Notes under the pieces: model-generated
What the model was told of the DNA's origin: nothing
The model's input: only the letters and a program-made list of their open reading frames with translations
Databases searched by the model: none
Assembly (NCBI RefSeq): GCF_009467825.1
Contig: NZ_WIOK01000014.1
Span: forward strand, 89,495 to 153,494
DNA from: Cyclobacterium xiamenense
Lineage (GTDB): Bacteria > Bacteroidota > Bacteroidia > Cytophagales > Cyclobacteriaceae
DNA: 64,000 nucleotides
Reading direction: 5' to 3'
Position numbers and translations under genes: made by a program
In this document: positions 35,497 to 43,601 of the stretch, one piece after another
How the letters are laid out: the number at the start of each line of letters is the position of its first letter
Position numbering within the stretch: position 1 is the first letter of the stretch

Positions 35497-36171
35497 ATGG
35501 AAGCCAAAAAAACACCAAAAGCTGATCTAAGCAAGAAGACGGGAATGTTCCTGAATCTTGGGCTCATGGTCAGTGTTGGTCTGGTCCTGTTCGCCTTTGA
35601 GTACAAGTCTTACGACGATGGCCTGCTCAAGGATTTGGGATCGATCGATGATGACTTTGAGGAATTGTTAGACATTCCCATCACCGAGCAGCCACCACCA
35701 CCACCACCACCAATCGAGCAGCCTGAAATCAAGGAGATCCCCGATGAAGTAGAAATCGAAGAGAAAATTGAAGTAAACTTCGACGTAGACGTTCAGGAAG
35801 AGACCGTGATCAAAGAAGTGGTAATCGAAGAAGCGCCTGTGGAAGAAAAAGCAGACGAGATCTTTGACGTGGTAGAAAACATGCCCACGCCTCCGGGAGG
35901 AATGGAAGGGTGGAACAAATACCTGTCCAAAAACCTGAAATATCCCACCCAGGCTCGTAGAATGGGTATCGAGGGAACGGTTTACGTGGTCTTTGTTGTA
36001 AATACGGACGGATCGATCCAGGATGTGGACATACTGAGGGGTATCGGTGGCGGTTGCGACGAAGAGGCCATGCGCGTAGTTAGAAACGCTCCTGCATGGG
36101 AACCCGGAAGACAACGAGGCAGACCTGTTCGGGTAAAAATGAGACTTCCAATCCGCTTTAAACTGAGCTAA
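35497..36171 (+). CDS. tonB: TonB energy transducer
   Basis: 224 residues. One N-terminal membrane helix (about 16-34, MFLNLGLMVSVGLVLFAFEY), then a periplasmic stretch with seven prolines in a row (66-72) and an acidic Glu/Val/Ile-rich region (EIPDEVEIEEKIEVNFDVDV). The C-terminal TonB domain (about 135-224) shows LSKNLKYPTQARRMGIEGTVYVVFVVNTDGSI and GGGCDEEAMRVVRNAPAWEPGRQ. It couples the inner-membrane proton motive force to TonB-dependent outer-membrane receptors. ExbB/ExbD are not in the window. A strong Shine-Dalgarno site precedes the ATG and a long hairpin terminator follows. The 75-base gap upstream has no exact promoter match. Confidence 0.93.
   Translation: MEAKKTPKADLSKKTGMFLNLGLMVSVGLVLFAFEYKSYDDGLLKDLGSIDDDFEELLDIPITEQPPPPPPPIEQPEIKEIPDEVEIEEKIEVNFDVDVQEETVIKEVVIEEAPVEEKADEIFDVVENMPTPPGGMEGWNKYLSKNLKYPTQARRMGIEGTVYVVFVVNTDGSIQDVDILRGIGGGCDEEAMRVVRNAPAWEPGRQRGRPVRVKMRLPIRFKLS
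35692..35712 (+). repeat. (CCA)7 microsatellite encoding the TonB polyproline
   Basis: Seven identical CCA codons in a row encode Pro66-72 of TonB. The tract is in frame and codon-pure, so slippage would change the length of the periplasm-spanning segment by whole prolines. Confidence 0.9.
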
Positions 36172-36196
36172 GCGATACATGTAATTGAAACATAGT

Positions 36197-36230
36197 AAAA
36201 ACCATAGGTGTGTACACATCTATGGTTTTT
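36197..36230. terminator. Strong bidirectional terminator after tonB
   Basis: An 11-base perfect stem (AAAAACCATAG, 36197-36207, with CTATGGTTTTT, 36220-36230) encloses a second small dyad (TGTGTACACA, 36209-36218) and ends in a T run. It lies 25 bases after the tonB stop and 18 bases before the next ATG. Being symmetric, it could work on both strands. Confidence 0.8.
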
Positions 36231-36248
36231 TCATGTAACCCTCCCATC

Positions 36249-36608
36249 ATGGCAACGAATGTATTTGGACAGCCACTTCAGCCCTGTTGCTTCAATCCGC
36301 TAACCGGCTTTTACCGGGACGGATATTGCCGTACAGGAACCGACGACACGGGCACCCACACCGTCTGCGCCATCATGACTGCAGAATTTTTACAGTTTAG
36401 CTTATCCGTGGGCAACGATCTGACTACCCCGCGACCGGAGTACGGTTTTCCCGGACTGAAGCCCGGAGACAAATGGTGCCTTTGCCTGACGCGTTGGCTT
36501 CAAGCCTATCATGCCGACGTGGCACCCAGTGTAATACTCGAGGCCACCCATGAAAAAACCCTGGATTTAATTCCGCTCGATGAACTGATCGCCTATGCCG
36601 CGAAATAA
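36249..36608 (+). CDS. DUF2237 family protein
   Basis: 119 residues from ATG 36249. A longer open frame begins with GTG 36210 but starts inside the tonB terminator hairpin, so I reject it. The sequence NVFGQPLQPCCFNPLTGFYRDGYCRTG, then DTGTHTVCAIMTAEFLQFS and GLKPGDKWCLCLTRWLQA is typical of DUF2237, with several conserved cysteines. The gene is usually solitary and its function is unknown. The cysteine and histidine pattern suggests metal or redox chemistry; that is inference. A short dyad (TTGGTA/TACCAA, 36634-36652) lies just downstream. Confidence 0.85.
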   Translation: MATNVFGQPLQPCCFNPLTGFYRDGYCRTGTDDTGTHTVCAIMTAEFLQFSLSVGNDLTTPRPEYGFPGLKPGDKWCLCLTRWLQAYHADVAPSVILEATHEKTLDLIPLDELIAYAAK

Positions 36609-36752
36609 AAAGCTACGAAGTCTTTTCCGGTAGTTGGTAAAAATTATACCAATGGAGGGGCCAAAAGCGCGTAAGTCAACCCGCGCCGGTATACCTGCCC
36701 TGTCGCCGATACCCATGCACTTCCTATTTTTGCAAAAAAGGTACTGACAGGC

Positions 36753-36773
36753 TGTAACGAGATTTCCGTTACA
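36753..36773. terminator. Hairpin spanning the yicC stop codon
   Basis: TGTAACG and CGTTACA (7 bases each, 7-base loop) overlap the minus-strand yicC stop. No T run follows on either strand, so this may be a 3'-end stabilising stem or a weak terminator. A plus-strand TATTTTTG box (36725-36732) sits just upstream of it. Confidence 0.4.
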
Positions 36774-37647
36774 AAATATTCAAAGCTTGTTCCTTGATCT
36801 TTTCCAACTCGTCCTTCATGTCAATCACCTGGTGCTGAATAGTGGCATCGTTTGCCTTGGACCCGATGGTGTTGATCTCCCTGCCCAGTTCCTGGCTCAC
36901 AAAGCCCATTTTCTTGCCCTCTGATTTGTTGGATCCCAGCACCTCCGCAAACAACTTGAGATGCGCCTCCAGGCGAACGATTTCTTCGGATATGTCCAGC
37001 TTTTCGAAATAATAGATCAACTCCTGTTCGAAGCGATTCGCGTCAAAATCCTGTTCTTTTACCCATTCCGAAAAATTGTTTTTAATTTTTTCCTTTAACC
37101 GTTCTTTGCGAACAGGAACCAGTTCTTTTATGCGGTCCAGACATTCCCGGATGATCGTCAGGTTTTCGGTAAACTTTTCCATCAATACCCGTCCCTCACG
37201 TATTCTGCTCTGGTCGCAATCTTCCAGTGCCTGTACCAACACCTCCATAACTTTTTCCCAGGCTTCTTTGGTACCCGATTTTTCCGTATTGGAAAGCACC
37301 ACATTGGGCGACTGCAGGGCAAGTTTAAATAAATCGGGGGATTGCGTGCCTACTACGGCCGCCATTTCCGAATACTTCTGAAAATAGCGTTCAAAAAGAT
37401 CCTCCTGAATGACTATGGGTAACTCCTCTTCCTTTTTGGAGACAAATTCAACCGAAATGTTGACTTTCCCCCGCTCCAGCAGGGATGCAACCAAGGTTTT
37501 GACCTCCGTTTCTTTGTCTGAAAACTGTTTGGGAGACCGGAAACTAAGGTCAAGGAACTTTGAATTGAGGGTTTTTATCTCGATCTGAATGGAGTAATGC
37601 TGGTCTTCAAACGCTGCCAGGCCAAAGCCTGTCATGGACTTTATCAT
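36769..37647 (-). CDS. yicC: YicC family endoribonuclease
   Basis: 292 residues, standard. The N-terminal MIKSMTGFGLA is the diagnostic YicC start; NSKFLDLSFRSP and the C-terminal EIVRLEAHLKLFAEVLGSNKSEGKKMGFVSQELGREINTIGSKAND with QHQVIDMKDELEKIKEQALNI complete the YicC-like and DUF1732 domains. The E. coli homologue is reported to be an endoribonuclease affecting small-RNA turnover. It follows the TolB/beta-barrel gene by 16 bases and is probably the last gene of that operon. In many genomes yicC precedes gmk; gmk is not here. Confidence 0.94.
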   Translation of the reverse strand: MIKSMTGFGLAAFEDQHYSIQIEIKTLNSKFLDLSFRSPKQFSDKETEVKTLVASLLERGKVNISVEFVSKKEEELPIVIQEDLFERYFQKYSEMAAVVGTQSPDLFKLALQSPNVVLSNTEKSGTKEAWEKVMEVLVQALEDCDQSRIREGRVLMEKFTENLTIIRECLDRIKELVPVRKERLKEKIKNNFSEWVKEQDFDANRFEQELIYYFEKLDISEEIVRLEAHLKLFAEVLGSNKSEGKKMGFVSQELGREINTIGSKANDATIQHQVIDMKDELEKIKEQALNIL

Positions 37648-37663
37648 TCGATGGGGGTTTTAA

Positions 37664-40600
37664 TTAAAAATTATAACCCAAAGTTACATAAAACCTGGTT
37701 TTCTCTATGGAATAATTTCGAACAGGTCGCGCTGCATCCAGCTTTACGTAGTAGTTCAACAGCACCGTTCGTATGCCAGCCCCGTAACTCTGCAGCCAGG
37801 GGTTGTTGAAATTATTCAGCGTGATGACAAAGGGAGAGCCCTCCGTGTTAATAATCTCTGTATTTTGATCGTTTATGCGCTCCCAGGGAGCAGCATTGGT
37901 CCAGGCTGACCCGGCGTCGTAGAAACCTACGAGCTGGAAATTACGAATAAAGTTTGACGTAATGTTTCCGCGGGAAAGGTACGAAAATAAGGGAATCCGC
38001 AACTCAGAGGTGAAGGTAATCACGTTATTGCCGCGGATTTCATCGTAGTCAAACCCTCTTAGGTCCACAAATTCCGCAAAGAGCAGGTTGGAGTTTTCCA
38101 CGCCGGCTTCGTTTCGAATGGGAGAAACTTCCGGTCGATTGGTGGGGGGTTGGTGAAATTGGTTAAACAGCCAGTTGTCCATGCCTCCCACCAGGTATTT
38201 TTGCGGGTTGTTGCCGAAGAAACTCCCCGCATAAATCCGGGTAGCAAGGGTGATGTTTTTATGGATTTTCTGGTAATTTCTAATATCCAAGAACACGTTG
38301 CTAAACGACCGCTGCTCGTTGTTAAGCCCCTGGTAGTGTACCATTCCGACCTTACCTTTCAAGCCCTGCTCCATGTACAGGCCCAACTGCCGGGTTTTAT
38401 CCACCACCAATTCGGCCCTTCCACCGGCATAATTGACATCCAACCGGTTTTGCGGTCCATCGTTGCCCCTCAATACCGAATCCGGATTCAAATTGAAATA
38501 TTGGGTTTTGGCCACGAAAGGCGTAATACTCACCCGTGTGCTGACCGAAAGTGGATAGGATACGCCGATTTCCGATTTGGTGAGTACGTATTTTTGGAAA
38601 GTCAGATCGCCTTCGTCCCGGAGGATGGCCCTTCGGTCAAATCTGCCCCGGAAATCCAGTCGGTATTTCAGGTACTCGTACTCAAAGTACACGTCACTCC
38701 CGGACCGAAAATCCATGGCGGCCATGATTCCTCCACGAATGGAATGGTTATCGAGTAAATCGGTCATCCTGCCGTTGAGGTTGATACCAAAGCCTCTTAG
38801 GGGATCCACCACAAAGGAGGTGTTGAGACTGGTGGTAATGAATTGTGGAATGTAATTTCGCGGTCCCTGCACCCGCTTTACCATGTTTTGCTGCCGGAAT
38901 GCATCCAAAATATTGCTGCGCCTTTCGGCGGGGCTGGGCTGCGCTTCCAATGCCTGTGCCGATTCCTGTCCGTAGAGATTGGGGATGGTATCAAATACGT
39001 AATTGTCCGTATCCAGTCCCCCTTCCCGCTCAAATCGGAGTCGGTCCACGTTGATTGCAGCGGTTTGGGGTTCGGTGACCTGCGGTAGGGTATCGCTGCT
39101 GACCGGTTCGCTGGCCTCGGGCGCTGCGGTATTTTCGACCGGCCCGCCTAGCATCAAGGATTCCAGGTCGACACCGACTGCGGTAGAATCCGCCTCTGCC
39201 AGTTCCGGCGTGGCAATTTCCGGAGCAAGGGTTTCGTTTTCCGGTTGGGTCTCCTCTACCTCGGTTTCAGCCGGGTCCGGCTCGTTTTCCCGTTGGATTC
39301 TCCGGTTGGATATCCGTTCGTTCAGCATCTTCGCCTGTTCCAGTTGAATCCGGGGCGTACTGGGGGTGAATTGGTCCATGTTTGGAAAGGTCTCCACCAC
39401 CAACTTACTTTGGCTTCCATCCCGCACAGCGTAGGCCCACTTGTTGTTTTCTAAGTCGTAATCAAAAGCCTCGAGGCTTTTATTAAACGCGGAAACCTGA
39501 CTTGAAATCGAATTGCCCAAACCCAGGCGCATCACATTGGTAATACCGCTCTGCTCACTCAGGTGAAGGATAGTCGCGTTATTCAGCTTCTTGGGCAGCA
39601 GGTTAATGTGATTCAGGTTGGTGAGACGTTTTTCCGAGATGGTATCTCCCAGATTCAATTGAAACAGGTTGTAATAATCGGGCAAGTTGCGCACATCCAT
39701 CACTCCGGTCAGTAGGCTATCCGGCAGATCGGTTTTATTGGAGGCATAGATGATGGTTGAATCATTCAGGTAAATCGGCGTCCGGTTGTCAAATACGTCG
39801 TTGGTAAGCCTTCTTCCCTGTCCCCGCATATTCAGGGTATAGATATCGGTTTTTCCATTATTGATGGCAGACAAAACCATTGTCCGACCATCGGGAGAAA
39901 AATCCAGGCTAAGAATTTGAGTAATGTTTCTCAAAAAAAGCTTGTCCTGATTGCTTCCATCAATGGCCCGCATGCGCAGCGTGGTGACGCCTCGTTTAAA
40001 GGTCCCAATCACCAGGTTCAGTGTATCTCGCCAGGCAAGCGCCGGCGTGGTATAATCGGCATCTTGCTGGTAGGAGGCATATCCGCCCCGGAGGATTACC
40101 CGTTCCCTCCCGCTGCTTAGTTCCCTAATTTTGACTCTGTACTTCCCTTCCACGTTCTGCACATAGGCCAGGTGTTTTCCATCGGGACTAAAGTTGAGAC
40201 TGGAAATGGCCCCGTATTTGTTTTTGGGCGTGGATACCAGAACCTTGTCTTCGTCCAAATCTTTAAAGTTCTGGAAAACGTCCTTGTTGATGCCCGTGTA
40301 GAAATTGGCCCATTCGGTGGTAAAATCACGAAACCTTCTCCCCAGCGTATTGGCGATGCTGTTCTCCTCGTTTCGGTTGATTCTACTCAGGTTAAGAATG
40401 CTGGAAATGTACCGTCTGCCGTATTTTTCTACGATGTAGTTCCAAATAGACTGTCCGACCAAAGCCGCATCTTCGTTCCGAAGTTTGAAGAGTTTGGGGT
40501 TCTCATTTTCCCGCAAATAATGCCTGACAAAATCATCCATTTCCCTGCTCCATCCGTGAGCGAGGTACATGGCGGCACCATCGATGAACCAATCCGGAAA

Positions 40601-41104
40601 ATTATTTATCAGGTTTGCCTGGAAAGCATCCGAAATACTGGAGCCGTACAACATCTCTTCAATGATTATTTTGGAGGTCTCGTAAAGTAGCTCCCGCTTG
40701 AACGATTCCCAGGACCCGGAATAAGCCACCTCTGCAAGTAACTTGCTGAAAAAGGTCTGTCCGTCTACGGTAAAGGAGTTGTTATTTAGGTTCAGGTTGC
40801 TCTCCAGCATCTCCTGATTGGAATTGTAAATAAAAATCTTTGGTTTGGTGTAGGCAACGTAACCGATGGATTGGGTCAACTTATCAAACTCCTCTTCCAG
40901 AAAATCGACCGCCATGCGGGCATTGGCCTGTCCCCCATCGTAGTAATATACCTCGAAATTATTGGAAGCGAAAAAATACCAGTCCTTGTCCGTATGTTGT
41001 ATCCTATTGTTACCGAACCGTTCCTGATCGAATTGTGCCATGAGCAGACCGCTGTTGGCACAAAAAACCAGTACCCAAATAAGTGCTAGATTTTTAAGTC
41101 TCAT
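37664..41104 (-). CDS. Outer-membrane fusion: degenerate peptidase-like domain, TolB-type propeller and C-terminal beta-barrel
   Basis: 1146 residues. Signal peptide (LALIWVLVFCANSGLLMAQ), then a domain resembling the peptidase MA/gluzincin family (about 40-270). Where an active enzyme would have HExxH it reads YETSK (141-145), although the downstream PDWFIDGAAMYLA (170-182) keeps the second-helix pattern, so it is probably inactive. TolB/WD40-like repeats follow (about 285-600: LNFSPDGKHLAYVQ, LDFSPDGRTMVLSA), then a Glu/Pro/Thr-rich linker (about 610-740) and a C-terminal barrel (about 750-1146) ending in YVTLGYNF with a terminal aromatic. The barrel resembles BamA/Omp85 C-termini (FDYDEIRGNNVITFTSELRIPLF). 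It should sit in the outer membrane. Similar 'TolB-like' proteins are known in Cytophagales, function unproven. It is co-transcribed with yicC and an FAD oxidoreductase. Confidence 0.82.
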   Translation of the reverse strand: MRLKNLALIWVLVFCANSGLLMAQFDQERFGNNRIQHTDKDWYFFASNNFEVYYYDGGQANARMAVDFLEEEFDKLTQSIGYVAYTKPKIFIYNSNQEMLESNLNLNNNSFTVDGQTFFSKLLAEVAYSGSWESFKRELLYETSKIIIEEMLYGSSISDAFQANLINNFPDWFIDGAAMYLAHGWSREMDDFVRHYLRENENPKLFKLRNEDAALVGQSIWNYIVEKYGRRYISSILNLSRINRNEENSIANTLGRRFRDFTTEWANFYTGINKDVFQNFKDLDEDKVLVSTPKNKYGAISSLNFSPDGKHLAYVQNVEGKYRVKIRELSSGRERVILRGGYASYQQDADYTTPALAWRDTLNLVIGTFKRGVTTLRMRAIDGSNQDKLFLRNITQILSLDFSPDGRTMVLSAINNGKTDIYTLNMRGQGRRLTNDVFDNRTPIYLNDSTIIYASNKTDLPDSLLTGVMDVRNLPDYYNLFQLNLGDTISEKRLTNLNHINLLPKKLNNATILHLSEQSGITNVMRLGLGNSISSQVSAFNKSLEAFDYDLENNKWAYAVRDGSQSKLVVETFPNMDQFTPSTPRIQLEQAKMLNERISNRRIQRENEPDPAETEVEETQPENETLAPEIATPELAEADSTAVGVDLESLMLGGPVENTAAPEASEPVSSDTLPQVTEPQTAAINVDRLRFEREGGLDTDNYVFDTIPNLYGQESAQALEAQPSPAERRSNILDAFRQQNMVKRVQGPRNYIPQFITTSLNTSFVVDPLRGFGINLNGRMTDLLDNHSIRGGIMAAMDFRSGSDVYFEYEYLKYRLDFRGRFDRRAILRDEGDLTFQKYVLTKSEIGVSYPLSVSTRVSITPFVAKTQYFNLNPDSVLRGNDGPQNRLDVNYAGGRAELVVDKTRQLGLYMEQGLKGKVGMVHYQGLNNEQRSFSNVFLDIRNYQKIHKNITLATRIYAGSFFGNNPQKYLVGGMDNWLFNQFHQPPTNRPEVSPIRNEAGVENSNLLFAEFVDLRGFDYDEIRGNNVITFTSELRIPLFSYLSRGNITSNFIRNFQLVGFYDAGSAWTNAAPWERINDQNTEIINTEGSPFVITLNNFNNPWLQSYGAGIRTVLLNYYVKLDAARPVRNYSIEKTRFYVTLGYNF

Positions 41105-41134
41105 TTACTTGCTTTCCTATTAGTTGCCAATATC

Positions 41135-42190
41135 TTAAATATACTTAAAAAAACGATTTATGTTCACTTCTTTTTGAGGTTCCTTGTCTGAAATTAAAAA
41201 ATCACGCATCTGCAGACTGAAAAAAGGCGCCAGCGAAACGCCCTTTGCCCCCAGCCCACCGAACAGGTAAACGTTTTTTTCGGAAGGGTGTTGTCCCAAC
41301 ACAGGCCTTCTGTCCCGAATAGCCGGGCGGATCCCTACCTGATGGTCGGTAATTTCCTGCACCCCTGCCGGTATAAGCTGGCTTAACTTGTCCAGAAGTT
41401 CCTTTTTTCCCGCCAGCGAAGGATTCAAATCCAGCTCCCGGTTGTTGTACGTAGAACCCACCTTACCCAGCCCCTCGCCCATATCAATCCGAAAAACACC
41501 CCGGTTGATAATCTCCCTGGTACAAAAGTCCTGCCTGACGGTCAGGATTTCCCCCTTAACCGGAGTAAAGGGCACCCAGTCAAAAAAAGGGGCTTTTCCG
41601 GCGGCTACGCCATTGCAGAAAACCAGGTTTCGGGCACAGATGTGCGCAAACTTCCAATACCCCCGGTGGTCCCGACTGCGTGTATCTACCGAAAACCGGC
41701 ACTGCATCAGGATTTCCCGGTCCAGTGCCCAGGTTTTGAAGGCCTGCAGTAGTGGCTTTATCGCCACGTAACCGGAGGATTTCAGTAACAACCCACCGTA
41801 GGAATCGTTGACACCGGGGAATGTGGGGTTGGAAAGTACTTTATCGATGTAGTGGTCGTATTGCGTATCGGCGCTTTTTGCGATCCACTCGTTTTGCTCC
41901 TCATAGGACACAAACGGTCGATAAATCCCCGTGGGGTACAAAAACCGTTGATTCAATGCACGCTCCAATTCTCCGTAAAACGGCTCAATATTGGCAAACA
42001 AGGCATCGGCCAACCATGTTTTTACCATTTTTCTACCCGTTATGGGATTGTAGAGTCCGGCAGCAACTTTGCTACTACTGTTGGGGTTGGCGTCGTCCAC
42101 CAGGTAGACCTTCGCCCCGGCGCTGTGCAGGCGATATGCCAGAATACTGCCCGCCAGTCCCTGCCCGATGAGTAAAAAATCTACATCCAT
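41135..42190 (-). CDS. FAD-dependent oxidoreductase (DAO family)
   Basis: 351 residues. The N-terminal dinucleotide-binding motif DFLLIGQGLAGSILAYRL (GxGxxG) and the C-terminal FLFGGLGAKGVSLAPFF-type segment (here VYLFGGLGAKG) are those of the D-amino-acid oxidase/glycine oxidase family; KVAAGLYNPITGRK also resembles the oxidase domain of MnmC. The likely reaction is FAD-linked oxidation of an amine or amino acid; the substrate is not readable. It is the first gene of a minus-strand set with the TolB/barrel gene 30 bases downstream. It diverges from a metallo-hydrolase across 56 bases; no exact promoter box was found there. Confidence 0.82.
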   Translation of the reverse strand: MDVDFLLIGQGLAGSILAYRLHSAGAKVYLVDDANPNSSSKVAAGLYNPITGRKMVKTWLADALFANIEPFYGELERALNQRFLYPTGIYRPFVSYEEQNEWIAKSADTQYDHYIDKVLSNPTFPGVNDSYGGLLLKSSGYVAIKPLLQAFKTWALDREILMQCRFSVDTRSRDHRGYWKFAHICARNLVFCNGVAAGKAPFFDWVPFTPVKGEILTVRQDFCTREIINRGVFRIDMGEGLGKVGSTYNNRELDLNPSLAGKKELLDKLSQLIPAGVQEITDHQVGIRPAIRDRRPVLGQHPSEKNVYLFGGLGAKGVSLAPFFSLQMRDFLISDKEPQKEVNINRFFKYI

Positions 42191-42246
42191 ACGCTAAATT
42201 AACTCAATCTTTGTTATTTTGAACCTGGAATCCAAATCATTTTGCC

Positions 42247-42900
42247 ATGTTGACAATTAAATCATTTACATTCAATCCGTTCGCTGAAAACACGTACCTT
42301 CTCTACGACGAGACGAAAGAGGCCTTGGTGATCGATCCGGGCTGCTACGAAAAACAGGAAAAAGGCGAGCTGCTTGATTTCATTACAAAAAATGATTTGC
42401 ACCCCGTAAAATTGATCAATACCCACTGCCACATAGACCATGTGCTGGGAAATGCCTTCATAAAAAGCACCTTCGATATCCCGCTTTGGTACCACGAGGA
42501 AGAAGAAGCGGTACTACAGGCCGTTAGCAGCTATTCAGCCAATTACGGATTTGCCCAGTATCAGCCCAGCAAAGCCGACCACTACATTCGCGAAGGGGAA
42601 TGGATCAAATTTGGCAATACCCAATTGCTTTCCATCTGGGTGCCGGGCCATTCTCCCGGACACCTGGTATTTTACAACGAAGGGTCGGCAAGCTGTATCG
42701 GCGGCGATGCGCTGTTTCGGGGAAGCATCGGACGCACCGATCTTCCGGGTGGCCACCACGAAACATTGATCCAATCCATCCGCGAAAAACTCTTCGCTCT
42801 GCCGGACAACGTGGTGGTCTACCCCGGGCACGGGCCCAGTACCCGCATTGGGGAAGAAAAAGAAACCAATCCATTCGTAGGTAAATCCGCCTCCTCTTGA
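42247..42900 (+). CDS. MBL-fold hydrolase, glyoxalase II-like
   Basis: 217 residues. The metallo-beta-lactamase zinc motif is intact: THCHIDHVLG (HxHxDH), the third His in PGHSPGHLVF, Asp in GGDALFRGSIGR, and the last His in YPGHGPST. The size and the early FNPFAENTYLLYD segment fit the YcbL/glyoxalase II-like group common next to thioester metabolism. Likely a thioester hydrolase; the substrate is uncertain. Its stop codon overlaps the TTG start of pssA, so it heads the operon with pssA, porU, porV and the M16-like gene. Whether its activity relates to secretion is unknown. Confidence 0.88.
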   Translation: MLTIKSFTFNPFAENTYLLYDETKEALVIDPGCYEKQEKGELLDFITKNDLHPVKLINTHCHIDHVLGNAFIKSTFDIPLWYHEEEEAVLQAVSSYSANYGFAQYQPSKADHYIREGEWIKFGNTQLLSIWVPGHSPGHLVFYNEGSASCIGGDALFRGSIGRTDLPGGHHETLIQSIREKLFALPDNVVVYPGHGPSTRIGEEKETNPFVGKSASS

Positions 42901-43601
42901 GTATCCTCCGACACATCCCAAACCTCCTCACCTGTCTGAACCTACTTTGCGGGATGATAGGCATCCACATTGTGATGGAAGAAGGTCCCGTGTTCGGCTA
43001 CTATTTTATCTTGGCGGCAGCAGTTTTTGATTTTTTTGACGGCTTTGCCGCACGGCTGCTCGGGGTGCAAAGCGATATTGGCCAGCAACTGGACTCCCTG
43101 GCAGACCTGGTAACCTTTGGCGTATTGCCCTCTTTTATTGTGTTTTACCTGATTCAGGCATCGGGTGTACACGCATACCTTCCCTATATCGGCTTTCTCA
43201 TAGGTATCCAATCTGCCATCCGTCTGGCAAAATTCAATGTAGACGAGCGACAAACGGAGCGTTTTATCGGATTGCCAACTCCTGCAAATGCGCTGTTTTT
43301 TTCCACCCTCCCGCTGTTGGGCCAAAAAGTGGCCTTTCTATCGGAAATCTGGAACAATCCCTGGGTTCTTTCGGCCCTGACTTTGATTTTTTCGTACTTA
43401 TTGACAGCAGAACTACCCTTGCTGGCACTGAAGTTCAAGCATTTTGGGTGGAAACAAAACGAATTCCGGTACCTCATGCTGCTGATTTCACTGGCCGGAA
43501 TCGCTATCTGGGGCTGGGCAGGCATTCCCATAGCGGTGATTTCGTACATCTTCCTGTCCATGATCAGCAACCGACTGGAAAAACATGAAGGGAAAACGTA
43601 A
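42897..43601 (+). CDS. pssA: CDP-diacylglycerol-serine O-phosphatidyltransferase
   Basis: 234 residues, integral membrane. The CDP-alcohol phosphatidyltransferase motif DGFAARLLGVQSDIGQQLDSLAD fits DG-x2-AR-x8-G-x3-D-x3-D exactly (about residues 45-67). The N-terminus SILRHIPNLLTCLNLLCGMIG is typical of bacterial PssA. It makes phosphatidylserine from CDP-diacylglycerol and serine, the precursor of phosphatidylethanolamine; a decarboxylase is not in the window. The start is TTG 42897 (TTGA overlapping the upstream TGA). It ends 17 bases inside porU, so it is translated with the T9SS genes. Confidence 0.93.
   Translation: MSILRHIPNLLTCLNLLCGMIGIHIVMEEGPVFGYYFILAAAVFDFFDGFAARLLGVQSDIGQQLDSLADLVTFGVLPSFIVFYLIQASGVHAYLPYIGFLIGIQSAIRLAKFNVDERQTERFIGLPTPANALFFSTLPLLGQKVAFLSEIWNNPWVLSALTLIFSYLLTAELPLLALKFKHFGWKQNEFRYLMLLISLAGIAIWGWAGIPIAVISYIFLSMISNRLEKHEGKT

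Noticed and set aside
36210..36248. GTG start for the DUF2237 gene
   Set aside because: It lies inside the tonB terminator hairpin; ATG 36249 gives the normal family start.
38150..38758. 202-codon plus-strand frame inside the TolB/barrel gene
   Set aside because: Antisense shadow of the barrel region; no motif or start signal.
42237..42244. TCATTTTG as a promoter -7 box for the MBL-fold gene
   Set aside because: It lies three bases before the ATG, so transcription would start inside the gene; the second base also deviates.
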